DNA of 64,000 nt from JAYSYM01 sp964543475 (GTDB lineage Bacteria > Bdellovibrionota > Bdellovibrionia > Bdellovibrionales > JAMPXM01). The translations under genes and the position numbers were made by a program. Shown one piece after another: positions 1 through 7,569 of this stretch; position 1 is the first letter of the stretch; every line of letters starts with the position of its first letter. The notes beneath the pieces are model-generated. The model worked only from the letters and a program-made list of their open reading frames with translations, was not told where the DNA came from and ran no database searches. Location: assembly GCA_964543475.1 (NCBI GenBank), contig CAZIYJ010000006.1, positions 62,001 to 126,000 on the forward strand, given 5' to 3'.

Positions 1-1108
1 CGGATTTTCGCTCGAGAAGCTGCTGGCAGAATCCTTTTTGACCATTCACGCAGGCTTCGTGGAGCGCGTTGATTTGAACTTCTGCCGCCGCAAGCGATCG
101 TTGTTCGCTTGCGAGTCTTGCTTGCTGTGCAGCTCTTTCGGCTTCAAATGGATTTACAATTATACCAAGTTCAAAAAGTCCAAGGCAGATCGACACCGTT
201 ACTAGTGCTGCGCCGCCAGTGAGTTTAAGTGTCTGCCAGCGGCCAAGACGCTCAACCAAGTGGTGTTGGTGAGTGTCGGCAAAGAACAGTTGGTGATTGT
301 CTGAGCTATCAAGTGTTCCGAAAACTTCGAGAGGGACTGTTTCTGTTTTTGGATTTAGGCGCGAAAGCTTTGCGGCCATGATGTAGCCTGCATTTGCTTC
401 GTCTGCACAAATATGTCCGTCATTATTTCGATCAAGTAAGGCTTTTACGTTCTTTAGGCTACGAGCTTCGAAGTTGATGACCTTATTTGCAAATGTCGCG
501 AGTGAATCATCGATTGTCAGCTGATTAAACGAATGAGTTTTGAAGTCACCGGTTGCGTAAAACGGAGAACCGACGATTAACTTTTTTTCGATGATGCGAA
601 ATTTATTTTGATTGCTAAAAAAGCCAGTTCTAGGCGGGAAGTCCGAAATTGTGCCGTTCGCCATGTCAGCGACTCGGGTTCGAGCATCAGGAGAGAGTTT
701 CGAAAATAGGCGTTGAGTTGATTCGCGCATTTCATTTTCTGAATTGTGCGGGATGATCATTGCTACGCCGGTTGGATCCAACAAATAAAAAGGCACAACG
801 TGCTCATAATTAAAAACTGTCACCCAATATCGTCTGCGATTTTTACCTGAGCCTGACTGTTCTTCTTTTTGAATCTGCAAAACGTAAAAGATAGCTTCTT
901 CGCCATCTAGAGTTTGAACTGTTTCGCCTTGGGGCCAAGCAAACCCCTCAAGCTCGATAAAGCCTTGAGGTGCTGAAGCAACTTTGGAGCGGGGAGTATC
1001 GACGATTTTGCGAAGCCGCTTGTGGTTCTTGATAGCCTTGTAGAGAAGGCCTCCGCCTCCAACTGCAGACGCAACCGCAACTTGAAGTAGCTGAGGCTCT
1101 GAACCCAT
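1..1108 (-). CDS. GIDE-domain membrane protein with EF-hand loop (3' end outside window)
   Basis: The frame is open from ATG at 1106-1108 to the left edge, so the C-terminus is missing (about 369 residues visible). A hydrophobic N-terminal stretch is followed by a region resembling the GIDE domain (E3-ligase-like family PF12483), with conserved-looking segments ETVQTLDGEEA, RRRYWVTVFNYEHVVPFYLL and DPTGVAMIIP. Residues 226-237 read DRNNDGHICADE, a textbook EF-hand calcium loop (D1, N3, D5, G6, I8, E12). A transmembrane helix lies near residues 294-318, then a charged, Ala/Gln-rich tail. The start directly abuts the lemA stop. LemA-GIDE gene pairs are a known association, so the two products probably act together at the inner membrane; the biochemical role is unknown. 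Ubiquitin-ligase activity should not be assumed for a bacterial GIDE domain. Domain call is by motif reading only. Confidence 0.75.
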   Translation of the reverse strand, partial: MGSEPQLLQVAVASAVGGGGLLYKAIKNHKRLRKIVDTPRSKVASAPQGFIELEGFAWPQGETVQTLDGEEAIFYVLQIQKEEQSGSGKNRRRYWVTVFNYEHVVPFYLLDPTGVAMIIPHNSENEMRESTQRLFSKLSPDARTRVADMANGTISDFPPRTGFFSNQNKFRIIEKKLIVGSPFYATGDFKTHSFNQLTIDDSLATFANKVINFEARSLKNVKALLDRNNDGHICADEANAGYIMAAKLSRLNPKTETVPLEVFGTLDSSDNHQLFFADTHQHHLVERLGRWQTLKLTGGAALVTVSICLGLFELGIIVNPFEAERAAQQARLASEQRSLAAAEVQINALHEACVNGQKGFCQQLLERKS

Positions 1109-1708
1109 CTAAGCGCCTTTTTGATCTTTCGAACCGAATTTAGGAAGATTCATTTTCAAGTTCGGAACAATTTTTTCTTTGTCAGCCACTTCGAAAAGAT
1201 CTTGGCGCTCATAATCTAAAAAGCGAGCTGCGAAAACATCAGGAAACTGTTCAATACGCGTATTGAAATTAGTAACTGCGTCGTTGTACGTCTCACGACG
1301 ATCAGCAATCGTACTCTCGAGAGACGAGATGCGGGATTGAAGTTGCACGAACTGCTGGTTTGCCTTCAAATCAGGATAGGCTTCACCAATCGCAAATACG
1401 CCTTTGAGGGCCATCGAAATTTCTTGTGATGCCTGAATCTTTTCGCTGACCGAATTTGATGAGCCATAACGTGTACGAGCATCCGCAATTTCTTTGATCA
1501 CGCCAGCTTCGTAGCTTGCATATTGTTCAACGACTTGAATCAATTGCGGAAGCTCATCGAATCGTTGTTTCAAAATAACATCGATGTTCGACCAAGCTCT
1601 TTCGACTTGCGCGCGGAGGCTAACGAGACCGTTGTAAATGGTCACACCCATTTTAAAAAAAGCAGCAACGATCACAAAAAGAAAGACTGCGACTACGGTA
1701 GATAACAT
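1109..1708 (-). CDS. lemA: LemA family protein
   Basis: 199 residues, the usual LemA length. One N-terminal transmembrane helix (about residues 2-21) is followed by the family signature region YNGLVSLRAQVERAWSNIDV, then long helices including LKQRFDELPQLIQVV and YETYNDAV-type segments typical of LemA. The topology puts a short N-terminus outside or in the periplasm and a helical bundle in the aqueous phase. ATG at 1706-1708 is preceded by a good Shine-Dalgarno (AGGGAGA). The stop codon touches the start of the GIDE-domain gene, so the two are co-translated. The physiological role of LemA is poorly defined; the pairing with a GIDE protein suggests an envelope complex. Confidence 0.95.
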   Translation of the reverse strand: MLSTVVAVFLFVIVAAFFKMGVTIYNGLVSLRAQVERAWSNIDVILKQRFDELPQLIQVVEQYASYEAGVIKEIADARTRYGSSNSVSEKIQASQEISMALKGVFAIGEAYPDLKANQQFVQLQSRISSLESTIADRRETYNDAVTNFNTRIEQFPDVFAARFLDYERQDLFEVADKEKIVPNLKMNLPKFGSKDQKGA

Positions 1709-1747
1709 GATGATTTCTCCCTTAATTACTCTTCGGGGTTCAATGAA

Positions 1748-1978
1748 TTAGAATTTAGGTCCGGGCTTTTTCGGTGTCTCATTTTGAGACGAAGGCTTAT
1801 TTGAAGGAGCGACTTTCGCAATTGCGAACATTGCAGCCCCTGCAATTACGACTAGGGCGACCGCCTTGCCGCTAAATTCAAGCGCCTGATCATTCGATAA
1901 ATGGCCGAGCGCCCAGATTGCGCCGATAATCGCGAAAATGATCACGGAAAAAATCATGACGAGTTTTAATGCCTTCAT
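1748..1978 (-). CDS. Small two-TM membrane protein upstream of lemA
   Basis: 76 residues. Two hydrophobic helices (about residues 4-26 and 38-58) are followed by a short hydrophilic Pro/Lys/Gln tail ending KKPGPKF. It lies 39 bp upstream of lemA on the same strand and is probably the first gene of the lemA-GIDE operon. The last codons contain a GTCTCA-TTT-TGAGAC palindrome (1776-1790) that recurs elsewhere in the window. The start has only a weak ribosome-binding site. I do not recognise a family. Confidence 0.7.
   Translation of the reverse strand: MKALKLVMIFSVIIFAIIGAIWALGHLSNDQALEFSGKAVALVVIAGAAMFAIAKVAPSNKPSSQNETPKKPGPKF
1776..1790. repeat. GTCTCA-N3-TGAGAC palindrome (copy 1, intragenic)
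   Basis: Perfect 6+6 bp inverted repeat with a 3-nt spacer, inside the 3' end of the small membrane protein gene. The same core occurs at 9077-9091, 34988-35002 and 54706-54720. Confidence 0.7.
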
Positions 1979-2101
1979 CGCTAAATCTTAACTTCGATCG
2001 ACACTGTTCACAAACGCCGAATGCTAACTGCGTAAGGAGGCTGTGAAAAGGTCGAGGCTAGCCTGCGACGTTTAGTGAAAACTAATTACTTCGCTGTTTG
2101 C

Positions 2102-3256
2102 CTAGGGTGCTGGCGGATCAACGATGTTGTTGTTGCTGGTAACAGGAGCTCCGTAGATAGTGTTGGTCCAAAGGTTCCACAGAAAATGCGGTTTCATTGT
2201 CGAGGTCGGTGCAAAGCTTTTAGATGTTGGAGGCTTTTCGAGAATTCTTCCGTCACCGAGTTTTCCGAAACTTCCGTACATATTCTTATTGAGAATATTG
2301 GCAACCCAGCTCGCCATCACTTGATCGTCCCAAGCAGGGATCATCCCGATGTAGAGGTTTGTTCCGTTAGCGAGATTTTTTCCACCGAATTTATCGCTCG
2401 ATAAATACCAGCTGTCGACATCAGTGCGGTTGTCGTACTTAAAGTAAGCCGTGACGACTGCTTGAGGCACCATGACAGTATGAGTGCTTGGGCAAACAAA
2501 TTTTCCTGACGAATCTTTTATTTTATATGCCATGTGCGTGCGATGATTAGAGCTGTCGAGATTTTTTCCGTCCCAGCATTGAGGGCTTCTGAATCGAATA
2601 GTTGGCTGATACTTGCTGTCCCAGGTCCACTTTGGGTAAACGTTTGGGGTCCAGGTTTTATGCCTGAAGGTTGAGCCGTAAACGACAGGTTCAAAATATT
2701 GTCCGCTGCCTCCGGTAACACTCCAGCTGTGAGTGGGAGCATTGATATCCCATGCAGCTGATGGATCACTTTCATCGTAACCGAAAATCACTTTCAGTCC
2801 ACGAGGGTAAGGTACGGTGCCGATTCCACCCTCATAAAAGAGGTCGATAAAATCAGGCAGAACGACTTTGCCGCCTGCATTCATGACAGCCGGAAAATAA
2901 AAAGCTGAGCGATTAAGAGGTCCACCAATGCAGCTTCCATCGCCACTAGTTCTTAATGAGTTATAGGTAGAATTAGCGTTTGCAGATTTGTTTCCAAAAA
3001 AAACATGAAGAGGTGCTGCACCAGCTTGTCCGGGCTTGTTGATTGGATCATCGTATTTTAAATGGCTAAAGGTGCATGGCACAGGCAGCTGCCCAAAATT
3101 GCGCTCGTTGTTAATAAAAGTTGGCGTTTTGGTGGTTCGTGCCCAAAGAGAGACTTCAAAGTTCGATGCAATTTTAGGTAACTCTTGCGCGTGAGTATTG
3201 CTAGCAACCATCAACACCGCAGAGATTAAAATAAATTTCTTTAATTCGATTTTCAT
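2102..3256 (-). CDS. Exported DUF1996-domain protein (second of tandem pair)
   Basis: About 384 residues from ATG 3254-3256, chosen because AAGGA sits six bases upstream; an ATG two codons earlier (3262) directly abuts that site. A Sec signal peptide ending near THA-QE is followed by a single DUF1996-like domain. Landmarks are CTFSHLKYDDPI, the His-rich APLHVFFGN, GGPLNRSAFYFP, the CWDGKNLDSSNHRTHMAY motif and ASWVANILN near the end. DUF1996 is best known from fungal secreted proteins, some attached to carbohydrate-binding modules, and its biochemical activity is not established. It lies a few bases downstream of a clear paralogue (next gene), and both probably share one promoter. No lipobox is present, so this copy should be soluble in the periplasm or secreted, unlike its partner. 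Confidence 0.85.
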   Translation of the reverse strand: MKIELKKFILISAVLMVASNTHAQELPKIASNFEVSLWARTTKTPTFINNERNFGQLPVPCTFSHLKYDDPINKPGQAGAAPLHVFFGNKSANANSTYNSLRTSGDGSCIGGPLNRSAFYFPAVMNAGGKVVLPDFIDLFYEGGIGTVPYPRGLKVIFGYDESDPSAAWDINAPTHSWSVTGGSGQYFEPVVYGSTFRHKTWTPNVYPKWTWDSKYQPTIRFRSPQCWDGKNLDSSNHRTHMAYKIKDSSGKFVCPSTHTVMVPQAVVTAYFKYDNRTDVDSWYLSSDKFGGKNLANGTNLYIGMIPAWDDQVMASWVANILNKNMYGSFGKLGDGRILEKPPTSKSFAPTSTMKPHFLWNLWTNTIYGAPVTSNNNIVDPPAP

Positions 3257-3265
3257 TTTCATTCC

Positions 3266-4429
3266 TTAGTGGTGTTTGTGTCCGGCAGGTGCGGGAGGTG
3301 GATCAACCAAACGAGGATTAGCGTCGTTGAGTAATTCTGTATACTGATCAGTTTTGTCGACAAAGTAAGGATCTTTTAAGCCACGGCCGTTACCAAACGA
3401 TCCAGCTGAACAGTTTCTAAAGTCTGCAATACAGCGCCCCATCCATTCTTCGACAACGTTGTCATCCCATGCGCCGAACCAGTCAGTGTGCATCGTTGAA
3501 CCTGGAATTTTTTGAGGATGCATGTAATCAGACGATAAATAAAGTTTCCCCGGCTCTCCCGCGCCAACAGTCCACACTGCGCCAAGAGTAAACGAAGGGA
3601 CTACTCGCGGGTGAGAAGGCGGACACGCGCCATTCACTTCCTCAGCGAGGTGCGAGCGATGATCAGGGCTATCGAGTTCTCCATTCCAGCAGTGAGGTGC
3701 AGAGAGTGCAGCTTTAATATTTGAACCCACTGGGCATCCAGCATCGAACATCTGTTTCAAGTTAGCGAAGCTACCAGGTATTCCGCCCACGCCATTCTTT
3801 GCGTAGCAGCTCCAGTTAAAGCCTGTGCTTTTCGAAGGATCAGTCATGTTGTAGCCGAAAATAAATCGCAAACCCCTCGGGAGCGGGAGACCATCTTCAG
3901 GCAACATTTTATAATAAATGATCGTGTAGTCGGGCATTACAACTTTGTCGTTTGAGTGATCACTGTCGCCGTCGTCGAGTTGTAGTGAAGGCATCCAGTA
4001 GCCTGAGCGATTGAGTGGGCCGCCTGAGCAAGTGCCATCGCCGGTTTCGCGAAGTGACTGATAAGTTGAATAAGCATCTGCCTTAGTGTTTCCGAAGAAC
4101 GTATGGAGATGTGAGGCACCGGGCTGGTTCGGATAGACGATTGGATCATCGTAAAGATTATGGCTCGGCTTGCAGATAAATCTGAAAGCTCCAATGACAT
4201 CTGGGTGCCCGTAGCTGTTTGAAACGTCGGTAGAAGGATTCGTATTAATCCAATCTTCGGTTTTAAAGTTCGAAGCAATCTTTGGATATTGCCCGTCTGG
4301 CCCGATGGTGTTGGCAGCATTTGAACTCAGTGATGTGCTGCCTGAGTCGACAGATGAAAATCCACCGCAGTTATTATAAAAAAGCATCGTAGCAAGTAGG
4401 CTGACTGTGTAGGTCTTCCAATATTTCAT
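3266..4429 (-). CDS. DUF1996-domain lipoprotein (first of tandem pair)
   Basis: About 387 residues. The N-terminus MKYWKTYTVSLLATMLFYNNC looks like a lipoprotein signal with the divergent 'xNNC' lipobox seen in Bdellovibrionota-type proteins (Cys21), followed by a Ser-rich linker. The DUF1996 domain has the same landmarks as its downstream paralogue: CKPSHNLYDDPIVYPNQPG, SHLHTFFGN, GGPLNRSGYWMPSL, HCWNGELDSPDHRSHLAE. The tail is His-rich (GHKHH). An in-frame ATG four codons earlier (4439-4441) lies only six bases after a CCGATAA box, so translation may start there on a leaderless message. The pair arose by duplication, one copy membrane-anchored and one free. Substrate unknown; polysaccharide or cell-wall binding is only a guess from fungal relatives. 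Confidence 0.85.
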   Translation of the reverse strand: MKYWKTYTVSLLATMLFYNNCGGFSSVDSGSTSLSSNAANTIGPDGQYPKIASNFKTEDWINTNPSTDVSNSYGHPDVIGAFRFICKPSHNLYDDPIVYPNQPGASHLHTFFGNTKADAYSTYQSLRETGDGTCSGGPLNRSGYWMPSLQLDDGDSDHSNDKVVMPDYTIIYYKMLPEDGLPLPRGLRFIFGYNMTDPSKSTGFNWSCYAKNGVGGIPGSFANLKQMFDAGCPVGSNIKAALSAPHCWNGELDSPDHRSHLAEEVNGACPPSHPRVVPSFTLGAVWTVGAGEPGKLYLSSDYMHPQKIPGSTMHTDWFGAWDDNVVEEWMGRCIADFRNCSAGSFGNGRGLKDPYFVDKTDQYTELLNDANPRLVDPPPAPAGHKHH

Positions 4430-4447
4430 GAATGGTTCCATATCTAC

Positions 4448-4474
4448 TTATCGGTAGGCGTTTGATGTAACTTC
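4448..4474 (-). promoter_or_regulatory. Candidate FliA (sigma-28) promoter for the DUF1996 pair
   Basis: On the minus strand ACCGATAA (4448-4455) matches 7 of 8 bases of the sigma-28 -10 consensus GCCGATAA. The -35 position, 15 bases upstream, reads GAAG (consensus TAAA; partial). Transcription would begin near 4441-4442, on or next to the upstream ATG at 4441. Confidence 0.45.
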
Positions 4475-4620
4475 GTTAGCATATCTTACTAATTGAAATC
4501 CGATTCTCAAATTGAAACAAAATTTCACGCTCAAATGCTGGGTTAACCGAAGCCACACAAGACTGGCTGATGGTCGAGGGATGGTTTGCGAAAGAAGCCA
4601 TGAGGGGTGACAATCGATAA

Positions 4621-5364
4621 GTGAAAATTGACGAATACCGCAAGCGCCGAGAAGAATACTTTCAGCAATTTAACTCTCACCGAGAGAGTTGCTTTTCATG
4701 TTTTCAGCCATCGTTTGGTTGTTACTGCGAACATATCAAACGTTTTGATCCAGAAATGAAGTTCGTAATATTGATTCATCCGATTGAGCGCAGACGCCGA
4801 ATTGCGACAGGCCGGATGACTCATCTTTGTCTCGAGAATTCTGAATTAATTATCGGCGAAGACTATTCAAAAAATGCAAAAGTAAATTCAATCCTACATG
4901 ACCCAAATTATCATCCAGTCATGCTTTATCCCGGAGTGGGGTCGACGGATATTAGTCTGATGCCTTCAGCTGAACGTAGCGCAGTTTTCCCGATTGGGAA
5001 AAAGCTTGCCGTGTTTGTGATCGACGGCACGTGGAATACTGCTCGCAAAATGGTTCGAAGCGAAAACTTAAGTAAATTACAGCGAATTTGTTTTACTCCT
5101 TCAGCGCCTTCAACTTTTCGAGTGCGAAAGCAGCCTAAAGAAGGTTGTGTTTCAACGATCGAAGCTGTGCATGAAACGATTGAGCTTGTTGGTGAAACGT
5201 ACGGCTTTGATGTGGCTTCTCGAAGACACGATAATTTACTGTTTGTTTTTGATCAGCTTGTTGAAAATCAACTCAAATTTATTTCTGAAGTGAAAACGAG
5301 CCGTCATACAGCGGCGAAAGAAGCACGTCTTGCCAAGGCTGCAAGTGGTAAGCGGAGTGCTTAA
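4621..5364 (+). CDS. tapT: DTW-domain tRNA-uridine aminocarboxypropyltransferase
   Basis: 247 residues from GTG. DTW-domain enzymes of the TapT (YfiP)/DTWD family transfer an aminocarboxypropyl group from S-adenosylmethionine to tRNA uridine (acp3U). Visible landmarks are a Cys cluster near the N-terminus (CFSCFQPSFGCYC, probable zinc site), HPIERRRRIATGRM, the signature DGTWNTA, and FRVRKQPKEGCVSTIEA near the C-terminus, all in family order. The C-terminus is a Lys/Ala-rich basic tail. AGGGG lies about 14 bases before the GTG, rather far. It is followed 33 bp later by yaeQ on the same strand. The family assignment is strong; the exact tRNA position modified cannot be read from sequence. Confidence 0.88.
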   Translation: MKIDEYRKRREEYFQQFNSHRESCFSCFQPSFGCYCEHIKRFDPEMKFVILIHPIERRRRIATGRMTHLCLENSELIIGEDYSKNAKVNSILHDPNYHPVMLYPGVGSTDISLMPSAERSAVFPIGKKLAVFVIDGTWNTARKMVRSENLSKLQRICFTPSAPSTFRVRKQPKEGCVSTIEAVHETIELVGETYGFDVASRRHDNLLFVFDQLVENQLKFISEVKTSRHTAAKEARLAKAASGKRSA

Positions 5365-5397
5365 ATTGCGACAGAATAATCTACGGAATAATTTATA

Positions 5398-5943
5398 GTG
5401 GCACAGCCAGCGACGCTCTATCGATTTAGGATCTCTCTTAGCGATATCGATCGCGGTGTTTATGAAAGCATAGATCTTCGAATCGCCAAGCATCCGTCGG
5501 AGATCGATCACTTTCTTTTGTCTCGTGTGCTCGCTTACAGTTTGAATTACGATCGAGCGCTTGAGTTTCCGCCTGGTGGGTTAAGTGATCCCGATCAGCC
5601 TGCTTTGCGAATGATGAACGAGCGCGGTCAGATTGAGCTCTGGATTGAAATTGGAAACCCTTCTCCTAAAAAACTTCATAAAGCTTCGAAAGCTGCCAAT
5701 CATGTAAAAGTTTATACTTATAAAGATGCAGCACTCCTACTCAAGGAAATGGCCTCTGAAAAAGTTCATAAAGTCGAACAAATTGAAATCTACTCGTTTG
5801 CACCAAAGTTTTTAGATCAACTTGCGTTGTGGCTCGAGCGCGACAACGAGTGGAATGTCGTAGCCCAGGAGGGCTCACTGAGTGTGAGCTCTGACAAGGG
5901 AAGTTTAGAGAGTGAACTTACTCGCCACAACTCTCAGTTGTAG
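5398..5943 (+). CDS. yaeQ: YaeQ family protein
   Basis: 181 residues from GTG, the normal YaeQ size. Characteristic segments are ATLYRFRISLSDIDRGVYES at the N-terminus, HPSEIDHFLLSRVLAYSL, LSDPDQPAL and IELWIEIGNPSPKKLHKASK. YaeQ has a PD-(D/E)XK nuclease-like fold; its cellular role is unsettled, with an old link to suppression of rfaH-type transcription defects. It probably forms a two-gene unit with the DTW-domain gene upstream. It converges on the GDT1-type transporter gene with no obvious terminator in the 26-bp gap. Confidence 0.9.
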   Translation: MAQPATLYRFRISLSDIDRGVYESIDLRIAKHPSEIDHFLLSRVLAYSLNYDRALEFPPGGLSDPDQPALRMMNERGQIELWIEIGNPSPKKLHKASKAANHVKVYTYKDAALLLKEMASEKVHKVEQIEIYSFAPKFLDQLALWLERDNEWNVVAQEGSLSVSSDKGSLESELTRHNSQL

Positions 5944-5969
5944 AGAAGGTTTTTTAAACTTTCAGTCTG

Positions 5970-6536
5970 CTAGTCGAAGCCAAAAAGAATTGCTAGCCCG
6001 AAGCCGATGAACAGAATGCAAGCGAAAATGCGAACCCATTTCATCGGAATCTTTTTTAGAAGTGTTGGTCCGATAAAAACTGCTAATGCATTTGCGCCGA
6101 GCATTCCAAGCGTTGAGCCAGCAGTGACAATGAAAGTACTTTGAAACTGAGCGCCAAGTGCAATCGTTGCAAGTTGCGTTTTGTCTCCCATCTCGGCGAT
6201 GAAAAATGCAACCAGTGTGGTCATGAATGCGCCAAGGGAAGAAGAAGTTTTTACTGCACCCTCGTCAGACTTGTCAGGAATCAAAATCCAAAGACCAAAA
6301 ATAGTGAACAGAGCAAACAGAATCCAGCGCAACATTTGTTGATCAAAGTTGGTTGCGGCCCAAACTCCAACCCAAGCAGCAAGAGCGTGATTAAGAATTG
6401 TCGCGACAAACACTGCTGCTAAAATCGTCCAAGGTTTTTTGAAGCGAGTGACGAGCATCAATGAGAGAAGTTGCGTTTTGTCGCCCATCTCACTTGCGAA
6501 CACCATTGTCGTTGAATAAAGAAAATCTGAGAGCAT
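5970..6536 (-). CDS. GDT1/UPF0016 (TMEM165) family Mn2+/Ca2+ transporter
   Basis: 188 residues, six predicted transmembrane helices arranged as two homologous halves. Each half carries the family signature: ASEMGDKTQLLSL near residue 14 and AEMGDKTQLATIA near residue 118. These E-x-G-D-K-T motifs form the cation pathway in UPF0016 proteins, which in bacteria export manganese (MneA-type) or exchange cations. ATG at 6534-6536. The 5' region is A-rich and I do not see a yybP-ykoY manganese riboswitch there. Divergent from the outer-membrane protein gene. Confidence 0.92.
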   Translation of the reverse strand: MLSDFLYSTTMVFASEMGDKTQLLSLMLVTRFKKPWTILAAVFVATILNHALAAWVGVWAATNFDQQMLRWILFALFTIFGLWILIPDKSDEGAVKTSSSLGAFMTTLVAFFIAEMGDKTQLATIALGAQFQSTFIVTAGSTLGMLGANALAVFIGPTLLKKIPMKWVRIFACILFIGFGLAILFGFD

Positions 6537-6700
6537 TTAGCTAACTTATCGACAAAAAACGAAAACGAGAACTAAAAGATGTTTTTACACAACACAGCTT
6601 CGTTCTCTATTTGAGAAATAAAAGAATTATCTCAAGGTTACCTTTCGACCTCAATTACACTATTAACTCGAAATCGCAGAAACTCCCACAGGAGCAGCAA

Positions 6701-7486
6701 ATGAAAAAGTCACTTAAGCAATCAATCTCTATCCTCGCTCTAACTCTAGCGGCTTCGAACGTCGCTCAAGCGCAGTTTAACTTTAACAACTTAACTCAAG
6801 ACGATCTCAATGGCGCAAACAAAGAGTTTTCGCACAATTTCTTATTCACGTCTGTCTCAGGTGCAAGTTCTCTCGGTAGCCTTTGGGGATTTGAAGTCGG
6901 TTTAACAGGTGGAACTTCTGACGGAGACAAAATCAGTGAGATCATCAAGCGAACATCTCCTGGTTCTGACTTTAAAAATCTTTATAACGTTGGTTTGCTA
7001 GGTCGTTTAAGTATTCCGTTCGGATTTACTGTCGAGGCTGGCTTGCTTCCGAAAGCTAAAATTCAAGATGGAGAGTTCTCACAAATTGCGGCAGCGGTTC
7101 GATATAATATCATCGAGTTGCCAGTCGCCGTTGGAGTTAGGGCTCACTACTCAACAACTGATTTCGCGTTTGCGCAAACGTCAGGTGCCTTTGTCGGTGA
7201 CGTTGATTACGAATCTGATGTCTATGGCGTGCAAGCGCTTGTGAGCCAAAATTTTGTAATGATCGAGCCGTATCTTGGAATCGGATGGGCCGAAGGCAAG
7301 GGTGACCTAAAAGCTTCGGGTTCGGGAACAGTTGGGTCATTCGGCAACTCGGGGAGTGCTAAAGAGTCATCGATGCAATATTTGGGTGGAGTAAATCTCC
7401 ATTTAGGTCTTTTGACCCTAGGAGCGGAAGTTTCACATGCTTTCGAAACTAATCGTGTGACCGGAAAGCTTTCGTTCGGCTTCTAA
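6701..7486 (+). CDS. Outer-membrane beta-barrel protein
   Basis: 261 residues from ATG 6701, which has a clear Shine-Dalgarno (CAGGAG) and begins a normal Sec signal (MKKSLKQS...ASNVAQA-Q). The open frame runs 30 codons further upstream but lacks these features. The mature protein is rich in alternating hydrophobic strands and Gly, e.g. LWGFEVGLTGGTSDGDK, LLGRLSIPFGFTVEAGLL, VGVRAHYSTTDFAF, LTLGAEVSHAFETN, and ends in Phe (KLSFGF), the usual outer-membrane insertion signal. The pattern resembles the DUF6588-type barrels of Bdellovibrio-like genomes, but I cannot confirm the family. A single-gene unit; the protease gene starts 83 bp later. Confidence 0.8.
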   Translation: MKKSLKQSISILALTLAASNVAQAQFNFNNLTQDDLNGANKEFSHNFLFTSVSGASSLGSLWGFEVGLTGGTSDGDKISEIIKRTSPGSDFKNLYNVGLLGRLSIPFGFTVEAGLLPKAKIQDGEFSQIAAAVRYNIIELPVAVGVRAHYSTTDFAFAQTSGAFVGDVDYESDVYGVQALVSQNFVMIEPYLGIGWAEGKGDLKASGSGTVGSFGNSGSAKESSMQYLGGVNLHLGLLTLGAEVSHAFETNRVTGKLSFGF

Positions 7487-7569
7487 AGTCTAGCACTGTG
7501 CGTAAATAGTGAGTCTCAATTTCCCCCAATGCAAAGTTGTGAATAGACTTTTGCTCGGGGGGATTATCA

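Noticed and set aside
1919..1927. GCCGATAA on the plus strand inside the minus-strand small membrane protein gene.
   Set aside because: Within coding sequence, no gene in that direction follows; chance match.
6537..6700. Possible manganese riboswitch before the GDT1-type gene.
   Set aside because: No paired stems or conserved yybP-ykoY bases recognised in this A-rich interval.
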